Positions 35,605 to 44,696 are shown, counted from the first letter of the stretch. The stretch is DNA of 64,000 nucleotides from Ensifer canadensis (GCF_017488845.2 NZ_CP083371.1:744001-808000), one strand, 5' to 3'. Numbers and translations: made by a program. The notes: generated by a model from the letters alone, not told the origin.

Positions 35605-36074
35605 CAGTCGTCTCCGCGAACCATGGTGAAAAAGTCGACGCGTGTCGCGGCGGTTTCCTCTGCGGTGCGGCGGTCCTCCGCCTCGATGCGCGAAGCAATT
35701 GCGCGATGAAACGCCTCGACGGCCGGGCGGTCGGCTTCACGCTGGAAGAGCGCATCGAAGATTGCAGCAAGGCGGGCGCGCTGCTTGTCAGTGCCCAGCA
35801 ACTGGCCATGGCCGATTTCGCCGGTCGAAAGCCGGATCGTCGCGCGCGATACGGTTGCCTCGCCCAGATTGAAGGCATCGCCGCCGCCGCCGATGCGGCC
35901 GCGAACCATGACCAAGCCCGTTTCCGGTCCGCGCACGGGCGACACATCAGGCTTGTCGGTAAGTGCCTCCCAGGCGGCCATGAGTTCTTCCGAAGACGCG
36001 CGGGCCAGCAGCCGCATGCCTTCCTTGCGCGCCATCTCCGGCGGACTTTCCTGTTTCAGCTTCGCATCCATCAT
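35604..36074 (-). CDS. phnG: C-P lyase core subunit PhnG
   Basis: A 156-residue subunit; RKEGMRLLARASSEELMAAW, GLVMVRGRIGGGGDAFNLGEATVSRATIRL and GHGQLLGTDKQRARLAAIFDAL are family landmarks. A GTG at 36080 in frame would extend it by two residues, but GAGGTG at 36079-36085 serves the ATG at 36074 better. First gene of the phnGHIJKL operon, divergent from phnF. Confidence 0.94.
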   Translation of the reverse strand: MMDAKLKQESPPEMARKEGMRLLARASSEELMAAWEALTDKPDVSPVRGPETGLVMVRGRIGGGGDAFNLGEATVSRATIRLSTGEIGHGQLLGTDKQRARLAAIFDALFQREADRPAVEAFHRAIASRIEAEDRRTAEETAATRVDFFTMVRGDD

Positions 36075-36092
36075 TTTCACCTCAAATGTCTA

Positions 36093-36105
36093 TTGATCTA
36101 GACAA
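36093..36105. promoter_or_regulatory. Candidate PhnF operator in the phnG-phnF divergent promoter
   Basis: TTGATCTAGACAA is centred on a TCTAGA palindrome. Its ATCTAGAC part differs by one base from GTnTAnAC, the consensus for HutC-subfamily GntR regulators to which PhnF belongs. It lies 19 bp before the phnG ATG and 51 bp before phnF, well placed to repress phnG. Confidence 0.45.
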
Positions 36106-36155
36106 GTGCACATCTTATACTTTTCATTAGCGTCCGCAAATGACAGGCTTGTGAC

Positions 36156-36893
36156 ATGGCAATGCGAAAAGTGGTTGAACGGCAGACAGGGGTCGCACTC
36201 TGGCGGCAGATCGCAGACCGGATCCGGCTGGCGATCAGCAATGGCGACTACGACGCTGCCGGCATGGTGCCGCCCGAAACGGTGCTTGCGGGCGAGTTTG
36301 GCGTCAACAGGCACACCGTCAGGAGTGCACTGGCAGCCCTTGCCGAGGAAGGGTTGGTTCGTGCCGTCCAGGGCCGCGGTACGATGATCGAGCGCAAGGA
36401 GAGGGTGAGCTATCCAATCTCGCGTCGCACCCGCTTCTCGCAGGGTCTCGGCCGGCAGGTGAAGGAGATCGGCACCCGCCTGCTCGGCCATGCCGAACTG
36501 AAGGCATTTGGCGACATTGCCTCGGCACTGGGTATCGCGCCGGGTGAACCGGTGATCGAATTGCGCACCGTCAGCAGCGGCGATGGCCGTCCGCTCTCCG
36601 TTTCGTCAAGTTACTATCCCGCCGCCCGGTTTCCCCGCATGGCGGAAGAGTTCGAGCAACGGCATTCCGTAACCAAAGCGTTTGCCGCCCACGGCCTTGA
36701 CGACTACGTGCGCGTTTCGACCGAGATCGTCGCCCGCCATGCCGACAGCGACGAACTCTCGATGCTGAAACTCTCGGCTGGTGCGATCGTGCTGGAGGCG
36801 CAGTCGGTCAATGCGGACCTCGACGGCAAGCCCGTGGAGTATTCCCGCAACTGTTTTGCCGCCGATCGAATGAAACTGCGGATCGAAACGTAA
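36156..36893 (+). CDS. phnF: Phosphonate operon GntR/HutC-family regulator PhnF
   Basis: A 245-residue repressor-type regulator. The winged helix covers residues 8-75 (GVALWRQIADRIRLAISNG, GEFGVNRHTVRSALAALAEEGLVRAVQGRGTMIE), followed by a UTRA/HutC ligand domain (RFSQGLGRQVKEIGTRLL, GEPVIELRTVSSGDGRPLSVSSSYYPAARFP, SVNADLDGKPVEYSRNCFAADRMKLRIE). It is transcribed divergently from phnG, the usual place for PhnF. Confidence 0.92.
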   Translation: MAMRKVVERQTGVALWRQIADRIRLAISNGDYDAAGMVPPETVLAGEFGVNRHTVRSALAALAEEGLVRAVQGRGTMIERKERVSYPISRRTRFSQGLGRQVKEIGTRLLGHAELKAFGDIASALGIAPGEPVIELRTVSSGDGRPLSVSSSYYPAARFPRMAEEFEQRHSVTKAFAAHGLDDYVRVSTEIVARHADSDELSMLKLSAGAIVLEAQSVNADLDGKPVEYSRNCFAADRMKLRIET

Positions 36894-36994
36894 TCTGCCG
36901 GGTTGCGTTAATTCGTTTTTGCCTGCAAAAGTTGATCTTCGTGCCCAGTCGACCAATAGGAAATGTCTGAACGGATTGGTGGAGACGAGCTTCG

Positions 36995-37447
36995 GTGAGC
37001 GGACGTGTAGGCTTACTGGTTTTGATCGGTACTTTGCTGCTGGCGGCGCAATCCGTGCGGGCGGACGATAGCGGAATCTCTGGGCTCTGGCGCGAAGTGG
37101 GCGCGACGCTCATACGCTGCCAAGGCTGCCTCAGCGTTGTTCGGCACGGCACTATCCTTACCGTTGTCAGCGAAGCGGGCTGGTCGGCAGTTGTGACTGC
37201 CAACAGTTACGTCCCGACATCCTACGCCAGCGGAACTGGGCGATGGCGGCCTAACATCGGCGCCAAACAGGCGGATGAACCGTTTGAGGTGCATCTCTCC
37301 CTCGCAGACAGTCGGCTGGTCGTCGTCCTGATGAAGGAGAGCGACCACGGTGCGTCCCCCCATGTCAAGGTCAACTACGAGAGGCGGCTGCCCGCCTTAG
37401 ACAAGAGTTTTGGAAAGGTCCGCAAGATCAAGATAAGTGAAGAATGA
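36995..37447 (+). CDS. Small exported protein of unknown function
   Basis: A 150-residue protein with a signal peptide (residues 1-23, VLIGTLLLAAQSVRAD) and a mature part that starts SGISGLWREVGATLIRCQGC. The opening GLWRE and a mid-part with GRWRPNIG resemble small periplasmic beta-rich domains, but I do not recognise the family. Start is a GTG at 36995 with no strong ribosome site. It overlaps the uncertain 5' extension of the next gene; its neighbours are three small membrane-anchored proteins, so a shared function is possible. Confidence 0.55.
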   Translation: MSGRVGLLVLIGTLLLAAQSVRADDSGISGLWREVGATLIRCQGCLSVVRHGTILTVVSEAGWSAVVTANSYVPTSYASGTGRWRPNIGAKQADEPFEVHLSLADSRLVVVLMKESDHGASPHVKVNYERRLPALDKSFGKVRKIKISEE

Positions 37448-37565
37448 TCTAGCGGTGCCTGCCGTAGTGCGATGGGGGCTGCTGAAAAGCCTGAGAACTT
37501 TGATTTCTCGGCCAAGCCATACTATCTTGCGGTTGCAGGAGCGATCAAACCTGGGCGGAGGTGCG

Positions 37566-38165
37566 ATGTCGATCGCGCGACGGGCGAAATTGAAGCGGCG
37601 TCTTCTGGCGATGCTCGTGACGGGCATCGGAGGCATGGCGGCTGCGGCCGCCTCCTTCGCAACCGCAGTCTATCAGGCGGCCAATCCCGCTCCCGTTGAG
37701 CTTGCCAGGATGGGCGAGCCAATCGACACAGGTCGTTGGGTTATCACGATAAACAATGCCTCGATGGCGGAAGTTCCCCCTACGGGAACCAAGCCAGTCG
37801 ACCCCAAGCGGTTCCTGACGGTCGACCTTGAACTCGACAATCGCTCGGCCGCGACAAGCAATGCGTTCATGCAGCTCGTCTCGATCGAGACGCAGATGTC
37901 GGTCCAACTTCCAGAGCCGGTCTACTACCTCGCCCGTGACAAATGGATCGCGAGCGCGATCAACCCTGGCATGCCGGAGAAACTCATCGCTGTTTGGGAA
38001 TGGCCGGAGGGTTTGCCGAACCCGAAGGCGCTGCGCTTTTCGGTCGCCAAGCAGATCTACAAACCGCGCGACAATCTCTATGGCGCGCCCGGATGGTTTG
38101 ATGACGGCAAGGCCGCCATCGTCGAATTGGCCGTAAGCGGGCAAACGGACGAGGCAGTGCGATGA
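37566..38165 (+). CDS. Membrane-anchored protein of unknown function
   Basis: A 199-residue protein. After a basic N-terminus (SIARRAKLKRRLL) comes one membrane segment at residues 12-36, so the rest should be periplasmic. The domain begins MGEPIDTGRWVITINNASMAEVPPTG and has TVDLELDNRSAATSNAFMQLV, a beta-sandwich-like pattern seen in DUF4352-type extracellular domains; this likeness is tentative. GGAGGTG stands five bases before the ATG at 37566. It overlaps the next gene by ATGA. Confidence 0.7.
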   Translation: MSIARRAKLKRRLLAMLVTGIGGMAAAAASFATAVYQAANPAPVELARMGEPIDTGRWVITINNASMAEVPPTGTKPVDPKRFLTVDLELDNRSAATSNAFMQLVSIETQMSVQLPEPVYYLARDKWIASAINPGMPEKLIAVWEWPEGLPNPKALRFSVAKQIYKPRDNLYGAPGWFDDGKAAIVELAVSGQTDEAVR

Positions 38166-38755
38166 TCGCCGGGTTGCGTACAATCCTGTTGCTCGGACTT
38201 GGCGCTCTCGTGCTCTACGCCATGCAGCACAACACGCCGGGCTATGGCGATATCACGTCGCCGATTGCGATCCGTGGCAAAGCGGGCGAGCGGGTGGATA
38301 GCCATGCCTTTGCCTATGGTGCCGCGAATGTGCATCTGGCGCGGGCGGTCAAGACCGAGAGCTTCGGACGGGTGCGCGACTATTCAAGCTCGGGTGTCTG
38401 GTTGGTCATTGAAGGTGCAGCGGTTGCCAAGAAAGAGAGCCTTACGTTGCTATCAGCGGAATGGTTGTCGCCAAGCGGAATCCGCTATGCCCTTAGTCAA
38501 CGCTTCTCGACCATGCATGGCTATCTGCCGACGGAGCGACTGGAGCCGGGCTTGCCCAAGCCGGTGCTCGTAGCATTCGAGTTGCCCGAGACGGCGATCA
38601 GCGGCGGTCGTCTGCTCATCGCGCGCTCTGGTCTGACCCCTCTCGGCGAAGAACTTTGGATCGCGCTCGACCAGAAGGCACCACTGGAAATCAAACCATC
38701 GATCACGCTTGCGCGCGGCAGCGGCAGCATGCCGTGGACGCTGGCTGCAAAATGA
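38162..38755 (+). CDS. Membrane-anchored protein of unknown function
   Basis: A 197-residue protein with an N-terminal segment (GLRTILLLGLGALVLYAM) and a periplasmic beta-rich domain. ITSPIAIRGKAGERVDSHAFAYGAANVHLARAV resembles the first strands of its neighbour's domain, and WLVIEGAAVAKKESLTLLSAEWLSPSG is similar to VDLELDNRSAATS of the previous protein, so the two may be distant paralogues. It overlaps the previous gene by four bases and is 13 bp before the next. Confidence 0.72.
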   Translation: MIAGLRTILLLGLGALVLYAMQHNTPGYGDITSPIAIRGKAGERVDSHAFAYGAANVHLARAVKTESFGRVRDYSSSGVWLVIEGAAVAKKESLTLLSAEWLSPSGIRYALSQRFSTMHGYLPTERLEPGLPKPVLVAFELPETAISGGRLLIARSGLTPLGEELWIALDQKAPLEIKPSITLARGSGSMPWTLAAK

Positions 38756-38768
38756 CGAGAGGCAGGTC

Positions 38769-39308
38769 ATGAGCGAAAGACGCCTGTTCTGGACCTGTTT
38801 CGTGGCACTCGTCGCCGTGCTGCCATTGGCGATAGTGGTCCACGCCTGGGATAGTTTGCGTGAGATGCCTTTGTTTTCCGGTAAGCGCGACATCATCGTC
38901 GAAAGCGGTGTGGTCCAGCCCTATGCGGGCGGGCAATGGAAGCTTGCGGATCTGAAACGACTGCCCGGTCCATCTAATGACGCGCGCGTTGTTCTGGCGG
39001 AATTCGAGAGCGAACCGAAAGATCTGGCAATGCTGGCTGAGAGTGCGTGCCGCGTTCGGCTGGTGGATGCGGAGGGGCGGCGCTTCGAGCCCTTGATGCT
39101 GACGGAACCAATCGTGCGCGAGATGTATCCCGAAGTGGCGGATCGCCCGCGCTGTTCGAGCCTCGCTTTTGCAAATGCCGGAAACGGCGGCACAGTCAGA
39201 ATGGCGGAAAGTTTTATGGTGCCGGCCAAGGCAAGCGATCTTTCGCTCGTGGTCGAGGTTCTGGGAGCAGGCGACGGCGCGCTCGTATTCAAATGGAAGC
39301 GTGGTTAG
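38769..39308 (+). CDS. Membrane-anchored protein of unknown function
   Basis: A 179-residue protein with one N-terminal segment (FWTCFVALVAVLPLAIVVHAW) and a periplasmic domain containing ARVVLAEFESEPKDLAMLAESACRVRLVDAEGRRFEP. Its size and architecture match the two genes before it. The ATG at 38769 follows GGCAGG by a few bases; the longer frame from 38709 runs through the end of the previous gene. Third gene of a probable operon; no family recognised. Confidence 0.7.
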   Translation: MSERRLFWTCFVALVAVLPLAIVVHAWDSLREMPLFSGKRDIIVESGVVQPYAGGQWKLADLKRLPGPSNDARVVLAEFESEPKDLAMLAESACRVRLVDAEGRRFEPLMLTEPIVREMYPEVADRPRCSSLAFANAGNGGTVRMAESFMVPAKASDLSLVVEVLGAGDGALVFKWKRG

Positions 39309-39507
39309 TGGATAGAATCTGACGCCTGGTATCCGGGATGACGTGATCAGGTTGGGACCTACGTTCCTGCCTAATCACGCAACGCGCCCGACAGGTTCGC
39401 GTCGACGCGTCAGGCCCGCATTGGGTCGAACTTCCCCTTTGGTCGCTAGCCGAAGTTCGGACATCAGGTGCGACGATAGGATTGCACGCCCGCAGCAATT
39501 CAAAGTG

Positions 39508-40797
39508 TTACAGCAACCTTTGCGCGTCTGATAAGATGCGCGGCGCTTCAGGGGCCACCGCAGGTGTTGCCTGCGAAATGGCTCGTTCGAGTATGGCTGC
39601 CAGCAGCGAGATGCGCATGGCATCGAGCAAGATGCCGCCGTCGAGATCGCTGGGACTGCCGATGAAGACGACCAGGATGCTGGATACAAACTCCCAGGTC
39701 GCGAACTCTTCGACGCCGAGCAGGCGCGTTGTTGCAAACCAGAGCCAGGCCCCAAGCCAACCGATCAGGCGATAGGCGACGATGAAGGTGAGCAAGGTTG
39801 CAAGCCCTGCGCCGAGTGTCAGCTTCAGGCAGGTCCAGACCGGCCCATAACGCGAGCGATAGTCGCTGACGAAGTGTTCGAGAAAATCGATGAGCCATTT
39901 GCGCCAGCTCCGTGCACTGGTCCGTGCCGGCATGGTGCGGGGACCGACCGCGGAAAGTTCATAGCCGTTGATGATTGCCGCCATCACCAGCCAGACCATC
40001 GGCAAGAGGGCGTAGAAGAACAGGCTCTGCGCCTGTGTCAGCCAGTCGGGCTCGCGAAATTCGACGGGTATGAAGTTCTCCGCGGCATAGGCAACGCCGA
40101 TCAGTTGCAAGCTGTTGCCCCAATCAAGAGTGCTCAGCAGTTTGCCGGCGCCGAGCCAGGTGATGAATTCATCCTTCCAGATCGAAAGCCCGTAAAGACC
40201 GATAAAGATCCAGCTCGCGTCGGCTGCAACGATCAGCAAGCGCCAAGTTGGCGCTTTGCTCTTTTTGCTCATTTGCTTGGCGGCCCAACGTACCACCCAG
40301 CAAATAGCGATGGACAGAAGCAGGCCGCGTGAACTGAGAATGTTAAAGAAATCGGCCTTCCCGCCGAAAGCGACCTTGTCGAGTGCCAGCCGGGAATATT
40401 CACGCACCGTGTTGCCGAGGAAGCCCCACGCCGCGTAATAGGCGAAGAACGGCAAAATCGCTGCGGCGGTTGCGGCCAGCAAGCGCCGATCGTTGCTGCC
40501 GGATTTGCCTGACGAGACCGGCACGCTCTTCGTCTGCCGGAGCGACTCCAGCGCGGGCAATCCGGGACGCAGGGCTAGAAACATCAGGACGACGATGATG
40601 AGCTTGGCAAGGACGACGAGCGACAGCACCACCATGCCGCCGAGCGGGTGGCGCAAACCTACCTCCACTGCGGCACGCAGCAGCAGGTCTCGCACGATAT
40701 AGCCTGCCGCCCCGATCAGGAGCAGTTGCGGCCAAAAGCGGGCAAGCAAACGTCCCATGAGGCCAATGGGACCGAGCGCATCTGCTATCGACGTCAT
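39508..40797 (-). CDS. Polytopic membrane protein of unknown function
   Basis: A 429-residue protein with about eight membrane segments, for example LLLIGAAGYIVRDLLLRA, GGMVVLSLVVLAKLIIVVLMFLAL, LLAATAAAILPFFAYYAAW, LLSIAICWVVRWAA and a C-terminal group around LATLLTFIVAYRLIGWLGAWLWFA. I do not recognise a family. It is convergent with the three membrane-anchored genes at 37566-39308 and may work with them. Start chosen at 40797 (MTSIADALGPIGLMGR), since the upstream extension to 41088 is arginine-rich and lies under the neighbouring gene's promoter. Confidence 0.7.
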   Translation of the reverse strand: MTSIADALGPIGLMGRLLARFWPQLLLIGAAGYIVRDLLLRAAVEVGLRHPLGGMVVLSLVVLAKLIIVVLMFLALRPGLPALESLRQTKSVPVSSGKSGSNDRRLLAATAAAILPFFAYYAAWGFLGNTVREYSRLALDKVAFGGKADFFNILSSRGLLLSIAICWVVRWAAKQMSKKSKAPTWRLLIVAADASWIFIGLYGLSIWKDEFITWLGAGKLLSTLDWGNSLQLIGVAYAAENFIPVEFREPDWLTQAQSLFFYALLPMVWLVMAAIINGYELSAVGPRTMPARTSARSWRKWLIDFLEHFVSDYRSRYGPVWTCLKLTLGAGLATLLTFIVAYRLIGWLGAWLWFATTRLLGVEEFATWEFVSSILVVFIGSPSDLDGGILLDAMRISLLAAILERAISQATPAVAPEAPRILSDAQRLL

Positions 40798-41045
40798 GAC
40801 CAGAACATAAGTGCACTTTGGCCAGAGCACAACCGCGCGGCGCACCAAGCCAAGATCGAGGCATAAGAAAGGGCGGCAAGCGGGGCGGTAAGCCCCAGGC
40901 GATGATCGATGCGATGCCCGACAGGAAGCCGCATCGCTCCTTTTGAGGAAATGGGGCAATGCGCCGCATTTCCGACGCGTTTTTGCCGCATCACCAAAGG
41001 CTGCATCAGGATCCACGCATTGGGAATTCTCCAGGGAGAATGGAA

Positions 41046-42440
41046 ATGGCGACGTGGCGACCCGATCCTTCTTTTTATCCTTCACCACGCATGGCGGCCA
41101 AGGCTCCTAAGGAAACCTTAGCCTATGTCGCAGCCTTCGATCCTGAGCGGGCGAGGCCGGATGCGATCGCCGTGGTCGATGTCGACCCGACGTCACCGAG
41201 CTATTCGCAAATCGTTGCACAGGTCGATATGCCGAACGTTGGCGACGAGCTCCATCATTTCGGCTGGAACGCCTGCTCCTCCTGTCTTTGCCCCAATGCG
41301 CCGCACCCGCATGTCGAGCGTCGCTATCTCGTAGTCCCGGGTTTGAGATCCTCGCGGCTCCACATCATCGACACCAAGCCGGACCCGCGCAATCCGAAGA
41401 TCATCCGCGTGATCGAGCCTTCCGAAATTGCCGAAAAGGCGAACTATTCGCGGTTGCACACCATCCATTGCGGCCCCGAGGGCATCTACGTCAACGCGCT
41501 CGCCGACCGCGACGGTAATGCGCCCGGCGGCATCTTCTTGCTGGATCACGAGAGTTTCGACGTGCTCGGCCAATGGGAAATGGATCGTGGACCGCAGAAG
41601 CTCGCCTATGACTTCTGGTGGCATCTCGGTCACGACACGCTGATTACCAGCGAATGGGGCACGCCGGATACCTTCGAGAACGGGCTGGTTCCGGAAGTGT
41701 TGCTCGGTTCGAAATACGGCCGCAGGCTGCACTTCTGGGATCTGCACAAGCGCAAGCACCTGCAAGAGATCGACTTCGGCGAGGAGCACCAGCTCGTCTT
41801 TGAACTGCGCCCGGCCCACGATCCGACCAAGGCCTATGGCTTCGTCGGCTGTGTCATCAGCCTCAAGGATCTCTCGGCGTCGATCTGGACCTGGTATCGT
41901 GACGGAGATCAATGGGCGGTCAAGAAGGTGATAGAAATCCCGGCGGAGCCCGCCGATCCGGATCTCCTGCCGCCCGTCCTCAAGGGCTTCGGCGCGGTCG
42001 CGCCGCTCGTCACGGACATCGACCTGTCGATGGATGATCGGTTCCTTTACGTTTCCTGTTGGGGCACCGGTGACATGATCCAGTATGATGTTTCCGACCC
42101 ATTCGCCCCGAACGAGACGGGCCGAGTGCGCATCGGTGGCATCGTCTCACGTGCGACCCATCCGAAGGCTGCAAACGGAGCGTTGAACGGTGGCCCGCAG
42201 ATGGTGGAGATTAGCCGGGACGGCAAGCGGGTCTATTTCACCAATTCGCTCTATGGCGCAATCGACCCGCAATTCTATCCCGACGGTATCGACGGGTGGA
42301 TGGTCAAGCTGGATGTCAATGAGGGCGGCGGAATCGCGTTTGACGAGAATTTCTTCGTCGATTGGCCGAAAGGCCATCGCCCGCATCAGGTTCGCCTGGA
42401 AGGCGGGGACTGCTCGTCCGATTCCTATTGTTATCCGTGA
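41046..42440 (+). CDS. mtoX: SBP56 family methanethiol oxidase
   Basis: A 464-residue selenium-binding-protein-56-type enzyme. Landmarks are AYVAAFDPERARPDAIAVVDV, HHFGWNACSSCLCP (the CSSC metal or selenium site), HTIHCGPEGIYVNALADRDG, TSEWGTPDTFENGL, LVTDIDLSMDDRFLYVSCWGTGD and GHRPHQVRLEGGDCSSDSYCYP. Bacterial members oxidise methanethiol to formaldehyde, sulfide and peroxide and need copper. AGGGAG at 41033-41038 is best placed for the ATG at 41046. No signal peptide is seen, whereas the characterised Hyphomicrobium enzyme is reported as periplasmic. Confidence 0.82.
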   Translation: MATWRPDPSFYPSPRMAAKAPKETLAYVAAFDPERARPDAIAVVDVDPTSPSYSQIVAQVDMPNVGDELHHFGWNACSSCLCPNAPHPHVERRYLVVPGLRSSRLHIIDTKPDPRNPKIIRVIEPSEIAEKANYSRLHTIHCGPEGIYVNALADRDGNAPGGIFLLDHESFDVLGQWEMDRGPQKLAYDFWWHLGHDTLITSEWGTPDTFENGLVPEVLLGSKYGRRLHFWDLHKRKHLQEIDFGEEHQLVFELRPAHDPTKAYGFVGCVISLKDLSASIWTWYRDGDQWAVKKVIEIPAEPADPDLLPPVLKGFGAVAPLVTDIDLSMDDRFLYVSCWGTGDMIQYDVSDPFAPNETGRVRIGGIVSRATHPKAANGALNGGPQMVEISRDGKRVYFTNSLYGAIDPQFYPDGIDGWMVKLDVNEGGGIAFDENFFVDWPKGHRPHQVRLEGGDCSSDSYCYP

Positions 42441-42473
42441 GGAGGGTGCGGGCGTGCGGCCCTACCATGGCGA

Positions 42474-43106
42474 ATGACGACCTTCTGGCCATGGCTTTCA
42501 CTTGCCGGCCTCGGCGCCTTTCACGGTCTCAATCCGGCGATGGGCTGGCTCTTCGCCGTGGCGCTGGGGCTTCACCGCCAGAGCCGGCGGACCGTCTGGT
42601 TGTCCCTTGTTCCCATTGCGATTGGCCATGCGATTTCCATCGCGACCGTGTTGGTGGTGGTCATCGCATTCGGCGCAGCCCTGGATCTGGACAGCTTCAG
42701 GCTTGCCGCCGCCTCGCTCATACTTGGCCTTGCCGCCTACGGCGCCGTTTACGGACACCGCCACCGCGTCAGAGTGGGAATGCGAACCGGCATGGCCGGC
42801 CTTGCGTTCTGGTCCTTCCTGATGGCAACGAGCCACGGGGCGGGGTTGATGCTGGTGCCCGCAATGCTCAGCATCTGTCTGGCCGATCGGTCCGGCGACC
42901 TCGCAATCCCAATGGCCAGCTCCCTCCCGGTCGCGCTTGCCGCCCTTGCGGTGCATAGCGGCGTCATGCTCGCGGTCATCGCGGCGGTCGCGCTCGCGGT
43001 CTTCGAGTGGCTTGGTCTCGCGGCCCTGCGCTCAGCGTGGATCAACTTCGATCGTCTCTGGACATTGGCGCTCGGCGCGACCGGCATAGCGCTTCTTGTC
43101 CAATGA
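42474..43106 (+). CDS. Small polytopic membrane protein next to mtoX
   Basis: A 210-residue protein with six membrane segments. GLGAFHGLNPAMGWLFAVALGLHRQ near the N-terminus, AIGHAISIATVLVVVI and FLMATSHGAGLMLVPA carry histidines in the membrane plane, which recalls HupE/NicO-type metal transporters. It follows mtoX after 34 bp and is probably co-transcribed. A role in copper or another metal supply for SBP56 is an attractive inference without direct proof. Confidence 0.72.
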   Translation: MTTFWPWLSLAGLGAFHGLNPAMGWLFAVALGLHRQSRRTVWLSLVPIAIGHAISIATVLVVVIAFGAALDLDSFRLAAASLILGLAAYGAVYGHRHRVRVGMRTGMAGLAFWSFLMATSHGAGLMLVPAMLSICLADRSGDLAIPMASSLPVALAALAVHSGVMLAVIAAVALAVFEWLGLAALRSAWINFDRLWTLALGATGIALLVQ

Positions 43107-43152
43107 ACGGCCGATGCCGCCATTGCGGTTCTTCTCCCGCATCCGCTCCCAC

Positions 43153-43879
43153 TCATTCTATTCGATCACGTCTATTTCCTGTCAGTTCCTCTTGCCTCTG
43201 AGCTCTCACGTAGTCGATATAGCCGCGAACATCGGCGGCGGGTTCGGAGTAGGCGTTGCCGAGCGATTTCTCGATCGCCGCCATATAGGTTGCCGCCCAG
43301 GCCGGCAGGGAATAGTCGATTACCGCGAGGAACTCGAGCGTCGCTGCAAGCCTCATGTCGGCAATCGACGGCTTGGTGCCACCGATGAAGGGTTTCTCGC
43401 CCATATAGAACGTGTGGAAGACTTCGAGCGGTTCGGCCAGCGCCTTCGCAGCTTGCTTGCGCGCATGCTCCTTGGTGGCGTCGTCTGCATCACTATAGCC
43501 GACTTCGCCTGGATATTGTGGGAACTTGAGCACCGGATAAGTGGCGCGCGCGAGATAGGGATAGAAGGTGCCGATCAGGTAGAACATGGCGCTGTCGATC
43601 ATTGCGCGTGCCTCGGGATCCTTCGGATAAAAGTCGTTGAGCCCGTGCTTGTTGCAGAGATACTGCATGATCGTAGCTTTCCCACAGTACGCCCTTGGGC
43701 AAATCCGCCGTTTCGATCATCGGCGTCAGGTGCGAAGGCGCCCTCGCCAGATACTCGGCCGAGCGCGTAAGCCCATAAACGTCATGCTCGCTGAAATCGA
43801 GACCTGCGGCGCGAACGAACACGCGGGCCGTCAGGTTGTTGACGCTGGGCTTGATGACATTGAGTTTGATTGCCGACAC
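43153..43879 (-). pseudogene. Glutathione S-transferase-like gene with one frameshift
   Basis: Two frames together make one GST of about 240 residues. The N-terminal thioredoxin-like part, starting at GTG 43879 after GGGAGG, reads IKLNVIKPSVNNLTARVFVRAAGLDFSEHD and continues to LPKGVLWES. The frame is then lost near 43671-43676, and the second frame resumes with IMQYLCNKHGL and runs to 43153 through an all-helical C-terminal domain (GGTKPSIADMRLAATLEF). Two bases appear to be missing between ES and IMQYL. Either the gene is newly broken or the sequence has an error; both parts are otherwise well conserved. Confidence 0.8.
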
Positions 43880-43907
43880 GAGTGTTCCTCCCTTTTCGCG
43901 GGGGTGC

Positions 43908-44489
43908 TCAGTACGGATTCCTGGGCACCCGATCGGTTGACAATGAAGGCCGGGTCCGCTCGACCAGGGCCTCGATGGCATCGGCGAGATGCTCCTCGGC
44001 GATGGCGTATTCGCTGCGGGCGACGCGAATCCGGTGCGCTTCCATCAGGACCTCGGCATGAGTATGGCCGGCCGGCGGTTCGAACCGATAGGACGCAAGC
44101 TCGATCAACAGGCCAAGCGGGTCCTCGAAATAGATCGAATCCATAAAGCCGCGATCCTTGACGCCGCTATTGCGGATCTCCCGCTCGTTGAGACGGTCGA
44201 CCGCCTGCTGGAACGTCGCTCGCGAGACGGCGAAGGCGATGTGATGCACGCAGCCGATATCCGTCGATGTCCGATCGGGATCGGGCTTGCGGGCCTCGTC
44301 GGTGAAGACGGTGATCAAGCGGCCATCGCCCGGATCGAAATAAAGATGGCTTTCCGCCGCCCGGTCGAGGTTCGGTTGCTCGAAGATGAAGGGCATGCCG
44401 AGCACGCCCTCCCAGAAGTCGATCGACGTCTGGCGGTTCGCGCCGACGAGCGTGATGTGATGGACCCCTTGCGATTGAAGTTTGCGCAT
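43908..44489 (-). CDS. VOC (glyoxalase/dioxygenase-like) family protein
   Basis: A 193-residue metal-dependent fold protein. The two beta-alpha-beta-beta-beta units are seen as VHHITLVGANRQTSIDFWEGVLGMPF and VHHIAFAVSRATFQQAVDRL, with SIYFEDPLGLLIELASYRFE at the end carrying the second metal glutamate. This resembles ring-cleaving dioxygenase or glyoxalase-type VOC proteins. GGGAGG stands before the ATG at 44489. It precedes the GST-like gene by 28 bp, so a detoxification pair is likely. Confidence 0.82.
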   Translation of the reverse strand: MRKLQSQGVHHITLVGANRQTSIDFWEGVLGMPFIFEQPNLDRAAESHLYFDPGDGRLITVFTDEARKPDPDRTSTDIGCVHHIAFAVSRATFQQAVDRLNEREIRNSGVKDRGFMDSIYFEDPLGLLIELASYRFEPPAGHTHAEVLMEAHRIRVARSEYAIAEEHLADAIEALVERTRPSLSTDRVPRNPY

Positions 44490-44696
44490 TACCGTCCTCC
44501 CGCAGATTGAACCCCGGCGGAAAAACGGTCCTTGCACAATTGCGCGCGCCGCTCGAGTTCCAGACAGCAATGTTACACCCGTTTCGACTTCGGCTCTTGC
44601 TTGTCGAACACCGGAGCGGACTGGAAGGACGCTATTGTGCGCTGTCGCGCCCGTCCTTTGAAGAAGGCACCGGTGGAATCCCGGTGCGGTCAGGCT

